From Carex sylvatica (taxonomy: Eukaryota; Streptophyta; Magnoliopsida; Poales; Cyperaceae), in contig CAXKVR010000043.1 of the NCBI GenBank assembly GCA_964058845.1, positions 62,001-126,000 of the forward strand: a stretch of 64,000 nt of DNA. Reading direction: 5' to 3'. The notes under the pieces are model-generated. The model saw only the letters and a program-made list of their open reading frames with translations, was not told where the DNA came from and searched no databases. Of the stretch, positions 34,981 through 46,540 are shown piece after piece (the stretch's first letter is position 1; the number at the start of each line of letters is the position of its first letter). The translations under genes and the position numbers were made by a program.

Positions 34981-35016
34981 GACACGACTCGTGTTGGAAT
35001 TGATACGGTCCGTGTC
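34981..35016. repeat. C-type dyad pair near the LTR 3' end
   Basis: Cores CGACTCG (centre 34988) and CGGTCCG (centre 35009), 21 bp apart, in ACACGNNCCGTGT-like flanks. It is 1093 bp from the LTR 5' end; the matching pair in A is at 1137. Confidence 0.85.
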
Positions 35017-35790
35017 AGCTTTGGATAAATACAGCTGTTATCTGATTTCTACACTGATTGACTTGTGTAGAGTAAACTGACCGTACCTGATGTTCTTAAG
35101 CCTCAACTCTCGTTTGTTGGCTTAATAAACTCGATAACGGAATTGCAATTTAGTCCTCTCGGGGTTCTAACCTCAACTCTTGTTTATTGGTTTGAATTAC
35201 CTAAGTCACTTGTTTGGTTTACTAAAGATATCCACCATCTCTCGATGTATGGAAAGTTTACATCTCGGCTACTAATTGGTTCTACCTCTCGGTTTGTGAA
35301 CCTACCTCAAATACTAGTCTGGTTGAAAGACCAAATTGGACACAATACCTTATAGATGAGGCCTCATCTAATGGTTAAACCAAATAATAATCAATCAATT
35401 TCAAAAAAATAATTAAAATAATACTCAAGCAAGCAAACACAAGAATCAACACATAATCAAATAACTAGCAAGTAAATAAAGTATTTGACTACATCATAAT
35501 CCTAGAAACTAAAAATCTACTCAAACATCATTATAAAAATAACAAAACAAGAGTAAGAAAGATAATTCACGACAAAACCCAAAAATACAAAGAAGAATCG
35601 TCGAAAATATTGCGTTTTCCTCCTCTCTACTTCGCCTCCAAGTCAGCTACCAAGAAGTCGCCTAGGGTTAGCTCTTGTATGCTAAGATACCCCTCATAGA
35701 GCAAGAAATACTGCTTATATGGTCCCAAGATCGACTTTCCTTCCTTCAGACTTCTTTCCAAAATTTTAGATTTCCTGTCAGATTTTGTCT

Positions 35791-35918
35791 GACACGACCC
35801 GTGTCAGAATTGACACGGTCCGTATCAATGTGCTTCTTCTGTGATCGAGTCAGCGGTTAGACTGGTGATCGGGTCGAGGCTGATACGGTCCGGACAAGAT
35901 GTTGTACGGTCCGTGTCA
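35791..35918. repeat. Two C-type dyad pairs near the LTR 5' end
   Basis: Centres 35798/35819 and 35889/35910, both 21 bp. Distances from the LTR 5' end are about 283 and 192 bp, against 288 and 187 in element A. Confidence 0.88.
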
Positions 35919-36092
35919 AGACTTCTAAAAATCAGATTTCTCATCGATTTCACCCGATTCCTGCAAAATAAGAACAAATTTGCAGCAATACCATATTCTA
36001 TAGATTTTCAATGAACGACCGATTTAATAGTTATAAACACATATTTTGGCATAAGATATAGATCGAAAAATAGATACGTTTGCGAGATATCA

Positions 36093-36673
36093 AAAACAGA
36101 GCTGGAGAGCCAAGACCAGAAGAAATTAAATGAGAGATGGATAACAGTATCGGACAGAGCAATTTCAGCCAAAAAAGAACATAATTAACGGACAAAATAA
36201 CGCCGTCAAAAGAGATCAGACGATCGAATGCCACTTAAGTTGAGAATGGCTGGCAAGCGAGACATATATATTGTTCTGGCAATGATATATAATTGAGAAA
36301 TTATTCATGCAATATACTTTAATTACTTAATTGCGCAAATGTTTATATTTATCACAAAAATATTTATATATAAATTTTAAAGTATTTATATATAATGTAT
36401 AAAATGTTTTTCACTTTGTGTAATAAGTAAAAATACAGCTTCCAAATTTTTGTCACTCAAGATAATTTGAGCTTACAAATTTTGTGTTGTTCATTCGCAA
36501 ATATATATAAAATAATTATATAGCCACATAAAATTGAAAAAAGGAAATAAATTAAGAACGCTAGCTCTTTCCATAGAACAGTATAAAACTATTTATATAA
36601 CCCATCCGATATATCGACCACTGATCCTTGAAAACCAAAACCACCATCTCTCCTCATCATACTAATTATAATC
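36093..36673 (+). promoter_or_regulatory. Upstream region of the 116-aa gene
   Basis: AT-rich. A TATA-like stretch (ACTATTTATATAACC, about 36589-36603) lies roughly 75 bp before the ATG, followed by an A/C-rich leader. Confidence 0.5.
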
Positions 36674-37024
36674 ATGGAAGAATTCATTGACACGTTGATT
36701 GATGCCAATAAAAGATGCAGAGAGGCTTTCACAGCCATGGAGGATCAATACAACGCTGTTGTAGAACATTACGCATTTGTGGACCCCGACTTGAGCTTGA
36801 ACAGCGCCATAAACGAACTCCATCACTCCTACAACCACGTCGAGTCAGTATCCAATGATATGAGTGATTTAATGGACCTTGCGAGACAGCTGCTGGCCCT
36901 CAACACCAATGCAGTGGGTCCCACTTCACCTGAGACCGTGCCAGAGGAGCACAACATAGCTGCACCTCAAGAGACAGTGGATCATAACACAGGTGCACCC
37001 GAGGATCCAAACAAGAACGATTGA
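36674..37024 (+). CDS. Small unknown protein (116 aa), intact duplicate
   Basis: ATG start in good context (ATCATGGAAG) with a TATA-like box upstream; single exon. The protein is acidic and mostly helical in character: MEEFIDTLIDANKRCREAF, a central helix-rich part with NELHHSYNHVESV and MDLARQLLAL, then a Pro/Glu/Thr/Asn-rich tail (VPEEHNIAAPQETVDHN). No signal peptide, membrane segment or known motif is visible. The tail matches the partial frame at the window start, so the gene was duplicated together with the prenyltransferase. I do not recognise the family and give no function. The left duplicate keeping an open tail modestly supports it being real. Confidence 0.6.
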   Translation: MEEFIDTLIDANKRCREAFTAMEDQYNAVVEHYAFVDPDLSLNSAINELHHSYNHVESVSNDMSDLMDLARQLLALNTNAVGPTSPETVPEEHNIAAPQETVDHNTGAPEDPNKND

Positions 37025-39325
37025 ATTAGTAAACATCTGAAAAAGTTCAGCAAAGCTGGTTCTGTGATTACATTTCTTGATTATGGTTTGTTTTTGTTTT
37101 CTTGGGTTCTGTTGTTATGTGATGTACTGAGATGAGTTATTTTGGAATATGTTCGTTAAATTGATAATATCCAGAGAATAGATTTGTGAGGGTTCAAGTT
37201 TCTTGAATCTTGTTTTCTTGTTTCTTAATTTTGAACTGTGGAATGGGCTTTAGCAGATCTCTATGACCTTGCTGCTGGTTACAAAGAACAAAAATGCAGT
37301 TTATTTTTTAGCTTCTTAAAGTAACAATTCATCCTATTTTTTTAGTATAATACTATTTTAGTTTTTTTAAGGTTTAAAAGTAAAATAAGTGTTGGAAAAT
37401 TGGTAAACCAATATTGCTGAAAATTTGGCACTTAAAAAAAAAATAATTAAAATAGTCAGTAACAAGTTAATTCCTCTTTGGTGGAATCGTGTACTGGTAT
37501 AGATTTTTTTATTTTTTTTATTTTTTTATTCTTTGAGTCTTTGAATTAATGTATTGTTTTCTCTTGTTTGAAAAGTGCTGGCGTTATGTTAACTGACACC
37601 TACCTTAGTCTGCATAATGCAAGCAACTAAGCCAACAAAATATATATCACTGGTAAAAGTCCAGCACCAACTAAACCAGCAAAATATATATCACTGGTAA
37701 AAGTCCAGCACACTGATACTTAGTTTGTGAGACACCGACTGGAGATTTGTTTTGCTCCTAGAATTTTATGTCAAATGTACATTGAAAATGCTTGTTTTCT
37801 TTTTGTTTATTTTCATTTGGATTTACTGGTATTTGGCTCCTAAAGTATACTCAAACTTACTGACCCACATTTTAGAATTGTCATAGTCTACTAAATTATG
37901 TTAACAGTAGTGCGGTTGGCGTGACGTTGGCAGAAATTACAATAAACAAAGATGCAAAAAAAAAAAAAAAAATACACTTAACATGGGTGTGAATCAGCAA
38001 ATAAGCTGAACTGAATTTAATTTTTAGATTCAAATGATTTGAAATCAAATTGAATAATGGTAATTCTAGCTCAATTATGTAATGGAGCTATTGTACTACA
38101 GCATGAACATGCACTGCACGAAAGAACTGTAAGAACATAAACATAAATCAAGGAGGCCGACTTAACAGATTAAAGCAACTAGACAAGACAAGCACAGCCC
38201 GGCCCAAAACCTATTACAAACATATATGTTTCCGGCCCATATTACGAATTGTTCTTTTGTATTCAAATCCTCTTGAGTTAACTCAAATTTTGAGTTTAGA
38301 TCAGAACCGTCCGATGTAAATTCACACGAATATTAAAGGATCCGTGCGCTGCAGGCTGACGCCTTGGCCCGGATTCTGATCGTACGGTCAAGAGATGCGG
38401 ATTCCTTTTGTGAGTGGCTATTTGGTTCGTTTTCCTTCTCCTCTCTTTCGCGCTAAACCCTACCTGGTTTGGTGCTTCTCTGTGGTGGGCTATATTCCAG
38501 TAGCAGGGTATGGCGGCTTTACATTTTACAGAATATAGAAAGATTCAGGCGAATTTGAGCAAAGCTCAGAGAAGCGATAATGGAAACTGAGGTAAAGACG
38601 AAGAAGACCAAACTCAAAATTATTCATTCAATTCATAATCTAAGATAGTACATCAGTTAGCCTTTTATAGGCGATGGGATTAGTTGATGTGGTTTAACAC
38701 TCTTCAACAAATTAATAGCTCTCCTCTCCAGTTAGTACTGCAGCTGGTGTGTCCAATTCTGCAGAAGTGGGCCCGAATTTCAGTGATTGAGAGTTATTCA
38801 CAACTGAGGGAAGCATATTAAAAGTGACTTAAGTTTATATTTAAGGTGACTTTTCATGCGTACCTCATGAAACCTCAGAATATATCACCGGAACCCTTAA
38901 AATATTTGTAATCTAGTGCTCGGTTACCAAATTATAATGGGGATCTAAATTTAAAAAGGAAAATACTAGACATGATGAGAAAATGAGGAGAGGCTCTCAA
39001 CTTTCAAATCAAAACAAAGCTTTATTGCTAATTCTCAACTGGTTTATGTATTACAATGATGCAAGGGTTCCTTTATAAAGCTTGGGTCTTGTCAAAATTT
39101 TATCGAAATTTCACCTAGATGTGACATATGATTTTCCGAATAACTAAACTACAATAATCCTGATAGAGAGAGCAAGCAACCATTCACTTCCTAAATATTC
39201 AACTAAATCTTTCTTAATTATTATTAATTTGTCAAAATCTTCTATAAATTCTATGGTGGAGAGAAAATGCAATCAGCATCATCTAATATCATCTGACTGA
39301 ACTCTATTTGCTCCATGGATGCTTC
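37025..39325. other. Intergenic DNA of the right duplicate block
   Basis: Contains the 3' flank of the small gene (patchy match to 159-900), a repeated CAAAATATATATCACTGGTAAAAG block near 37640 and 37680, a fragment of the GAGTTTAGATC repeat family near 38270-38400, and a promoter-like stretch with AAACCCTA near 38454. No complete gene was recognised. Confidence 0.45.
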
Positions 39326-42300
39326 TCAAGGTGCAAGACGACCAAGGAGTATTCCGATGAAGACTATCGCTCCGAACCATTTGTTGGAAACAAATCTACA
39401 AATTTATGAAGGAAGATGTAAGCTTACTGAGACCCAATGCATCTTGCTTGCGCAAGTGCACACGTGTCCATCATTATTATAATCAATATACTCTTCTTGG
39501 CAACAATTTGTGCTAGACCAAATGTTTATCTGGTTACGATTGTTCCCTGATCTCATACTAAGCATTAGAGGTTCATTCCATAACTAAGATTGACATGTCT
39601 AAGTTGAGCCCTCTTTATACAAGCAATAACTGTTATTGTTAAATTAAATTTACTTTTCACCATAGTTATCATTTTCTAAAATCACCAATCAGAAGTTATC
39701 AGAGAGAGCTAAGAAGCATTTCATTTAATGTTGAATAAACTTACTTTTTGTTGCAGTCAGAGGGATCCGACAAGTCGGCCGTCAAAACCTGCCACAACAG
39801 TTGGCCAGCCGCAGCGATCATAGATGCAAAATAAGGCCAACCTTACAAAAGGAAAAGGAATCAACCAGGATGTGTTAGTTAACATTTTTTAGTAATTAAA
39901 AGAAAAACTTGGGTTAAAAACAGATTAAGCAAAATATGTTACCATCAGTTGATTCATTTCATTACTGTTCAGATGCATAAGTATGTATTTTGAGGCATAA
40001 AACTTTTTGCTTCTATCTTTTGCAGGAAGGTGAACTGAACTTGTCAAATTTCAAAATATTTTTTATTTGCAGTGCCTGCTACCTAGAAGTTGTCTAGAAG
40101 ATACAAATTTAAGATCAAGCACAGAATCTTACCGAGGCCACCATTATACCCTCCAAGTAAGAAACAACCAATACTGATGGCCGAAAAACCCAAATTCCAG
40201 TACACTGTCGAATCTCCAAACAATAATGCGGTCGATTTAACACCAGCTTTGGCATCATCTACTTTGTCCTAATAATTAATAATGGAATCACAAATAAAAC
40301 AATAACTGTCAAAGGAAATAACAAAATTTGTATGCCCATGAAACAAAAGTTAATTTGGAACTTTCTTCTGTTGATAAAATTACCAAAAAAAATGCTATAT
40401 ACAGAACTCAGCAAAGAACCATTTGTCTATTTCTTAATTCTTTCCACATCTAAACCGTATCTATAGAAGATACAATTTGATGGTTTCTTCATCCCACAAG
40501 CACATGGCTTGTGCTTAATACTCTTTTCTTTCCCTTCCAATTTTATCACCTTTTTTCTCTAGAAGACACAATTTCATGTTCATTTGAAAAACCGAAAATC
40601 AATTACATAAGAAAAATACTGATTGCACAAAAAAAAAAAATGGTACCTGATGGGCATATATGGTATCATATGCAAGTGTCCAGAATGCACTACCGATGAA
40701 TATCGGCAGTATAGTGCCAAGATCAGCAAAATTTCCTCTGACAGCAGCCCATCCAACAAGTGCGCTCCAATTTATTGCTACACTGAGAACAGCTTGTGGC
40801 TGCATTGTTAATAAAATTGATTTACTAACAGAGTGATGTGAAGTTGAATAGAATAATTGGAAAACAAAATGATTATTTGAAAATTGAGGTAAAAACGAGT
40901 TGTTTCTTGTTAATGTTGTATTGATTTTCCCATGAGATCGGTATTGAATGCCTAGTGTAACTATGTGAGATTTAAGTAAATTTTGACATTGGGTACTGAT
41001 AATTATGTGAACAGAACTTTTAGGCTGTCAGTGAAAAACAGAGGTCAATTGTATGATGTACATTTTTTTTTTGTTTTTCTTTTTCAATGCCATAAGCAAA
41101 TTGTAAGAGTTGCTAACATACCCAATAAGTCACTCTCTTCATAAGAGGATAGAGAAACCACAGAAGATGTTGTGCAGCAGCAAGTCCCATGCTGTCAGTG
41201 TTTCAATTAAAAAATACATAAATTAATACATGTCTCCAAAGAAATTAAAGGCCATTAGTTTGTAGCTCATCTCATACCAAAATAAATATATTTAAATAAC
41301 GACGGTTTAAATTATAAAAAAAATATATAAAATTAAATCCATCGTGGGATTTGAAAAGTAACTGTTTTATTGAAATTTTAATATTGACCAATTGGTTACC
41401 AAATTGAATCAAAATTGATATGTAATCTATTTTAACTATGAAAATAATCACATCAATACGGAAATAGAGTTTTTCAGATTTCGAATAGTTTTATAATATT
41501 AATACATATGTGTATTCCTTTATGCTATCCTGTTTGTTAATTCTGGTACTGACTCGTCAGCCAGCAAAGGTTCTGGTCAACAAAAATTCTTTCATTACAC
41601 ATCCTAAGAAATAGTTAGTTGTTTTCTCATACCAAACCTACTAGGATTGGAAATTTTCCTTTTAATAAACAACTAGAATCAAACAAAATAAGTGCAAAAT
41701 ATAATCGTTCTGCACAGTCATAACTCCACTAGTAACAACCCACAATAAAAAATAGGTATGTATATACAGTACACACAATAAATCAACTTTGACCTGAAGG
41801 AATAGACCTAGAAATAAGTACCACATTTAACTTGGAAAGAATTGAAAAAGAACTTGTAATTAATTCCTTGTACCATAGCTTGTTTAGTGCAAGAAGAAGT
41901 GGTGTCATGAGCAGAAGCTGAAACCCCCAAAAGCTCCAGCCTTGCAAAGGCATCAACTCACCCGAGGCCAGCGGTCTCTTCTTGCTGCGAGCTACCTAAA
42001 ATTCACAATATAATCTATTGTACTAAAGCCATTGTTCTTAATTTAATTACTTCAGAGACAAAATTAACAACAGCTTGTTAATTAACGTTAATTACCTGTT
42101 TGTCAAATTCTATGTCATGAAGATCATTTAAGGTGCAACAAGAGGTGTGCATCAGGAGAGATATCACCCCTAGCAGTATCATCAATCTTACATCAGGAAG
42201 TGCTCCAGGTTTTGTAGCTAGTGCAATTGACCTGCGTATATAACGGATACAACCAATATGCAAATCAACCTTACCAAAAAATTTAAGCTATATATACTGA

Positions 42301-42904
42301 AAAAAATATATGCCATCTTCAGAAATGGTCAACACACTATATTCTAGTTATATTTTCTTAGGAGGTAGATATTAATTAACAGAAAGTAAGTTCTACAAGT
42401 TTCAGATGTGTGTTGTAGCCTGTACCAACTATATTGGTGGCCAATTTAAACTCTGCACAAAACAGTTTTTACCTATGTAAATTTCATTTATACTGACTCT
42501 TATCATTCCTTTAAAAGTAAAAAACTTAAAAAGGGAAAAAATTTGCAGTACCAGTAGCTAGGCCATACTTGTAGCCACCACCCAATGTCACGGTTTACAC
42601 GAGCAAGCATAAAATATGGCCTCAAGGGCTCTGGTATGGTGGTATCTAGCCATCCCGGTCTCACTGAGCTCTGGCAAATGATTTTCTCACCTCGGGACAA
42701 TGACGGTAAACGGTGTCCTTCTGAAATGATAGGGGAAAATTTTGTGGGCAGAGGAAGTGAAAACTTCGCATGATTGAAGTTACTTGCTTTGTCATAAACA
42801 TTGGTATGGTTGAAGTTAATTTTTTGGTCATGTAGTGTGGCACATCGAACGGTAGTAGGTCGCACATAAGGAAAGCTGAGGGAGGCAGCACACAAGCGCT
42901 CCAT
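39326..42904 (-). CDS. COQ2/PPT-like aromatic prenyltransferase, intact copy
   Basis: Eight exons with GT-AG borders: 42552-42904 (ATG), 42096-42231, 41874-41995, 41122-41191, 40647-40799, 40133-40268, 39745-39841 and 39326-39395 (TGA). They total 1137 nt, giving 378 aa in frame, near the usual plant COQ2 length. Motifs in order: PEPLRPYFMLARVNRDIGWW, first Asp-rich motif NDLHDIEFDKQV (NDxxDxxxD), KKRPLASGEL, YPLMKRVTYW, YDTIYAHQDKVDD as second Asp-rich motif, and ending FVSNKWFGAIVF. UbiA enzymes are multi-helix membrane proteins that bind Mg-diphosphate through the two Asp motifs. COQ2 prenylates 4-hydroxybenzoate for ubiquinone. The middle (exon 3-4) differs from typical COQ2, so a specialised aromatic substrate is possible. 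The N-terminus is Ser/Thr-rich and could be an organelle transit peptide. Confidence 0.88.
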
Positions 42905-43000
42905 AGATGAATGTAGGGAAAGTGGTGATCAGGGGTGGGAGAAAGAGAGAGAGAGAGAGAGAGAGAGCTTAGCAATGGGTTTATGTTAGAGCTGATGAGG

Positions 43001-43012
43001 AATATTTATAGA
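43001..43012 (-). promoter_or_regulatory. TATA box of the intact prenyltransferase
   Basis: CTATAAATATT on the minus strand, about 100 bp before the ATG. A GA microsatellite (about 42943-42966) lies in the leader. Confidence 0.5.
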
Positions 43013-43019
43013 CCGTTAA

Positions 43020-43871
43020 TTAGGCACTCAAGATTTGGCGAAGTGCATATCAACTTTAGAAAGGTAAATTGTACATATAGTCCATAAGTATCACCATATT
43101 ATAATTATAGTCCCTGAAGTTTCATGTTCTCATACTTGTCCCAAAATTAATCCGACCTTTGACATATTTTTAAGTTTTAACAAAATGGATGAAAACAAAT
43201 TGTGAGCGCATCGATATGTGAAAATATGAATTTTAATTTCATTTCTTCGTCATATATATATCCTACTATCATTAGCTAGCCACGTCATCGATCAGCTAGC
43301 ATGTCTAACACAGATGATGATGAGTCTCGCTTTTTTTCCGGGGAGACACGTGTTTAATTTTCGCAATAATAGACATATCAAAAGAAATTAAGCTTTGTTT
43401 CAGCCATGTCATCATACATCTGTCGAAAGCATTATTTTTGTTCATATATATGTGTGTAGTGTTATCATCAAGTCATTAATATGCTACTGATGAAACGGCT
43501 ATGCATTTTGCAACGAATGTTAATTAATAAACACTAAAACTTGTGAAAGTCTAAAATTTTATGCATGGAACTTTAAAAACTTGGTCAAATGAAAACATGA
43601 TGACACCTCATCAACGACTCATCAAGGATTTATAACGTTAAAAAATTAGCTAAACGACAAAAGTCCCAATATAAAGTTATGGAGAGTTATGGTTAATTAG
43701 TCTATGAAGCAATAGGGATATTGAATTAACTACTCTAATCATCATCATCATCAAGTAGAATTCCTAGCATTCTCCTGTTGCCTGGGAAATTAAGAATGTT
43801 TCTAGGCTTAGTTCTCCAAATTTGACTGCTCCATTAATTGTCGTATTTTTTGAAACATAAGTCTTGACTCT
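43020..43871. other. Intergenic DNA upstream of the prenyltransferase
   Basis: AT-rich; no gene or element recognised. Confidence 0.4.
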
Positions 43872-44209
43872 TGTTACGGAAAATAAAAGAATACAACACT
43901 CTCAAAAATACCCTTTCTTCTCAGATTTTTCATATATTCAAAACATTGTTTTACAAAAAGATATCTTTATTTTTTCTATAGACATTAATGTATGAAAACT
44001 AAATATTACAAAGCTTATTTTAGAACAACAAATCTCATAGAATAAATAATAAATTCTGCTACTCCAATATCTTGCCATCCTTACTTGCTTTGATACCGAA
44101 TATTAGATGTTGCATTATTTCTTTCCTTGCTTTGATATCTTGCAATATGGGCTGCTGCAATATTTCCTTCTTTGGTTTGATACAAAATGTGCCAGCTTGT
44201 TCTTTCTAT
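43872..44209 (-). repeat. Probable 3' LTR remnant of a copia element
   Basis: On the minus strand a TTGAGGGGGATA polypurine tract (about 44209-44220) comes right after the copia reading frame, and the following 340 bp end in ...CCGTAACA at 43872. The 5' boundary is not a clean TG, so the extent is tentative. Confidence 0.4.
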
Positions 44210-44212
44210 ATC

Positions 44213-45540
44213 CCCCTCAAGTTAGTGCATAGATATCTGTCATGCCTAATCTTTTAATTGAGTCATTAAATATTTTACTCAACACCGATTTCGTTAGTAC
44301 ATCTGCAAGTTGTTCACTTGATCGTACAAATGGTATTGTAATAACCTTAGCTTCCAATTTCTCTTTGATGAAGTGTCTATCCACCTCAACATGTTTTGTT
44401 TGATCGTGCTGCACCGGGTTATGAGAGATATCGATGGCAATTTTATTATCACACAATAATCTCATTTCGGACTTTGGTTCAAAACCTAGTTCTGTTAAAA
44501 AATTATTTAACCATTACAGCTCACATATTGCTTTCACCATTCCTCTAAATTCTGATTCTGCATTGGAGAGCGCAACAACATTATGTATTTTGCTCTTCCA
44601 TATTACCAGGTTTTCACCTACAAATGTGAAGTATCCTGCTGTTAATTTTCGATCCATCACACACCCTGCCCAATCTGCATCACTATAAGTCATTATATTT
44701 AAGTGTGAAATTTTCTTAAACGTAATACCTTTTCCTGGTGCCCCTTTCAAGTACTTGAGAATTCTCATCACTGCCTCTAAATGTTATTCCTTGGGAGAGT
44801 GCATAAACTGACTAACAACGCTCACAACATATGCAATGTCAGGTCTAGTATGAGATAAATAAATCAGTTTTCCAACTAATATTTGATATCTTTCTATGTT
44901 GGTTGATGTGTGATCCGAATATGCATCTAATTTTAAGTTTGAAACCATTGGAGTATCAACCGATTTACACTATAACAAACCAACTTCAATAAGAAGGTCA
45001 AGTATATATTTTCTTTGAGATAAATAAATACTTTCTTTATTTCGAGACACCTCGATACCCAAAAAATATTTTAGTCCACCAAGATTTTTCATCTCAAATT
45101 TCCTAGATAATTTTTCCTCTAAATTTTGTATCTCCCATTTGTCATTACCTGTTATGATTATGTCATCGACATAGATTATCAAGATTACAATTTTACCTTG
45201 ACTCTTCTTATAGAATATAGTGTGATCAGATTCACTTTGTGTGTACCCATATCCTTTCATCGCCTGACAAAAATGCCCGAATCATGCTCTCGGTGACTGC
45301 TTTAGTCCGTATAATGACTTCTTTAATCTGCACACCTTGTTCATGTTAGTTGATAATTGGTAGCCAGGAGGTACCTCCATATAGATCTCTTCTTTTAATT
45401 CTCCATGCAGAAATGCATTCTTTACATCAAATTAATATAATGGTCAATCCAGATTTACTGCAAGAGATAAAAGAACTCTAACATAATTTAATTTAGCAAA
45501 TTGGTGTAATGTATTCTTTACTTCAAACTTCCTCCCTAAT
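44213..45540 (-). pseudogene. Ty1/copia pol fragment (RT-RNase H), decayed
   Basis: Read on the minus strand: [46 protein letters not shown] (RT active site), GGLKYFLGIEVSR, then RNase H with YSDADWAGC and the end block CDNKIAIDISHNPVQHD...KHVEVDRHF, LADVLTK. One continuous frame is broken by at least five stops (for example after SLAVNLD, after QSPRA, after EVGLL and after HSPKE). Gag, protease and integrase are absent and no 5' LTR was found. Confidence 0.88.
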
Positions 45541-46194
45541 ATGACCGGCAACATTCCTGTTATTTCTTTCAGACAACATATTAATTGTTGACCAAATTTG
45601 GGTCATTTTTTGATAGAATAATTGTACATGGCGGTTTTTCAACACAAGACTAGCTAGCTAGCTGACTGCGCTTGTTTATTCAATTTTTCCACAGAGACCG
45701 GGTTGTTGGCTACTCGATCTTTTTGACGAATTGGGTTAGTATACGTCACTCTAAATACTACACGAAAACTGACCACGAAAATGGAACCCGTGTACTCTGC
45801 ATTAACTCAGATTTTGAGTTTAGATCTCAACCTTCCAATTAATCAGAATTCGAACCATTCCGCCTCGTGGTAAAACACACGAGGTTCCTTTCAAATCTGA
45901 ATTAATTAATAAAGAAAACTAATAAAGAAATGACTAACTTCCTTCCGATTTTCACCTAAATCAATTAGTAAAAAAAAAGTTAATAAAAGAAAGTTAGTCA
46001 TTTCTATTAGAAACTGCATGTAAATAGTATATCATAATCAAAACTATCTTATTTTGAAATTCAACATTTAAATATCGGGAACCTATTAATTATTCTAGAA
46101 AATATAAATTAGAATTTTTTCAGTAATCATTCGAATATTGCAAAAGAATGTTATAAAATAATATTTTTTTTAAAATTTGTGACTTTAAATGTCT
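45541..46194. other. AT-rich intergenic DNA
   Basis: Contains a GAGTTTAGATC-family fragment (about 45800-45890) and a short inverted repeat around AATGACTAACTT (about 45930-46005). No gene seen. Confidence 0.4.
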
Positions 46195-46540
46195 GATAAT
46201 AATTTTATTGATAAAAAAATATATTTATAACGAGTCAAATGACATTCATTTCTAGATCTACTTCATTATTCTTATCAATTTCTCTAAACTATATTATATT
46301 CTTTTAATCTTACTTATCTACACTCTTAATCACTCTATTATCTTATTCATCATTTCTTCATGACCTGCTTTTGTCTATGAGTCGTCGTGCTCTGACGACC
46401 AAATCTACTCTGCGCTCCAATTGAAATGGAAGTAGAGACTCCACACTCCGACGACTCCGCGCTCATATCGGGTTCAATCAGCTCTACTTCTTCCCCTCAC
46501 CCTCATTCTCCTCTCTACTTAAAATAATAGAGACGAGAGG
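46195..46540. repeat. Dispersed repeat, copy 1 of 2
   Basis: Matches 53698-54060 in the same orientation: ATTTTATTGATAAAAAAA, AGTCAAATGAC, the CTCTGACGACC/CTCTGACATCC region, GCGCTCCAAT and TTCTCTCTACT align in order. Read on the minus strand it ends with AATAAA-like signals, so it may be an LTR or the 3' end of a retroelement. Confidence 0.6.

Larger units (their letters stand above)
34672..36092 (-). mobile_element. Solo LTR of a third Athila-related family, C
   Basis: On the minus strand it starts TGATATCTCG at 36092, like element A's TGATATCTCC. It ends ...CTGTACTGAAACTTTG...GTAACA at 34672, aligning with A's CTATACTGAAACTTTT...GATCA. The GGATCGATACCT...GTGCACTTGC block is shared with A. 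Flanks AAAAT and AAAAC are a 5-bp duplication with one change. No primer site or internal region follows, so it is a solo LTR of about 1421 bp. Confidence 0.75.

Noticed and set aside
16239..35918. CRISPR-like reading of the regularly spaced palindromes
   Set aside because: Repeats are 13-15 bp at two-turn spacing inside plant retrotransposons; there are no unique spacers and no cas genes.
36031..36234. 67-codon minus-strand frame near the C solo LTR end
   Set aside because: It spans the LTR boundary at 36092 and has no recognisable domain.
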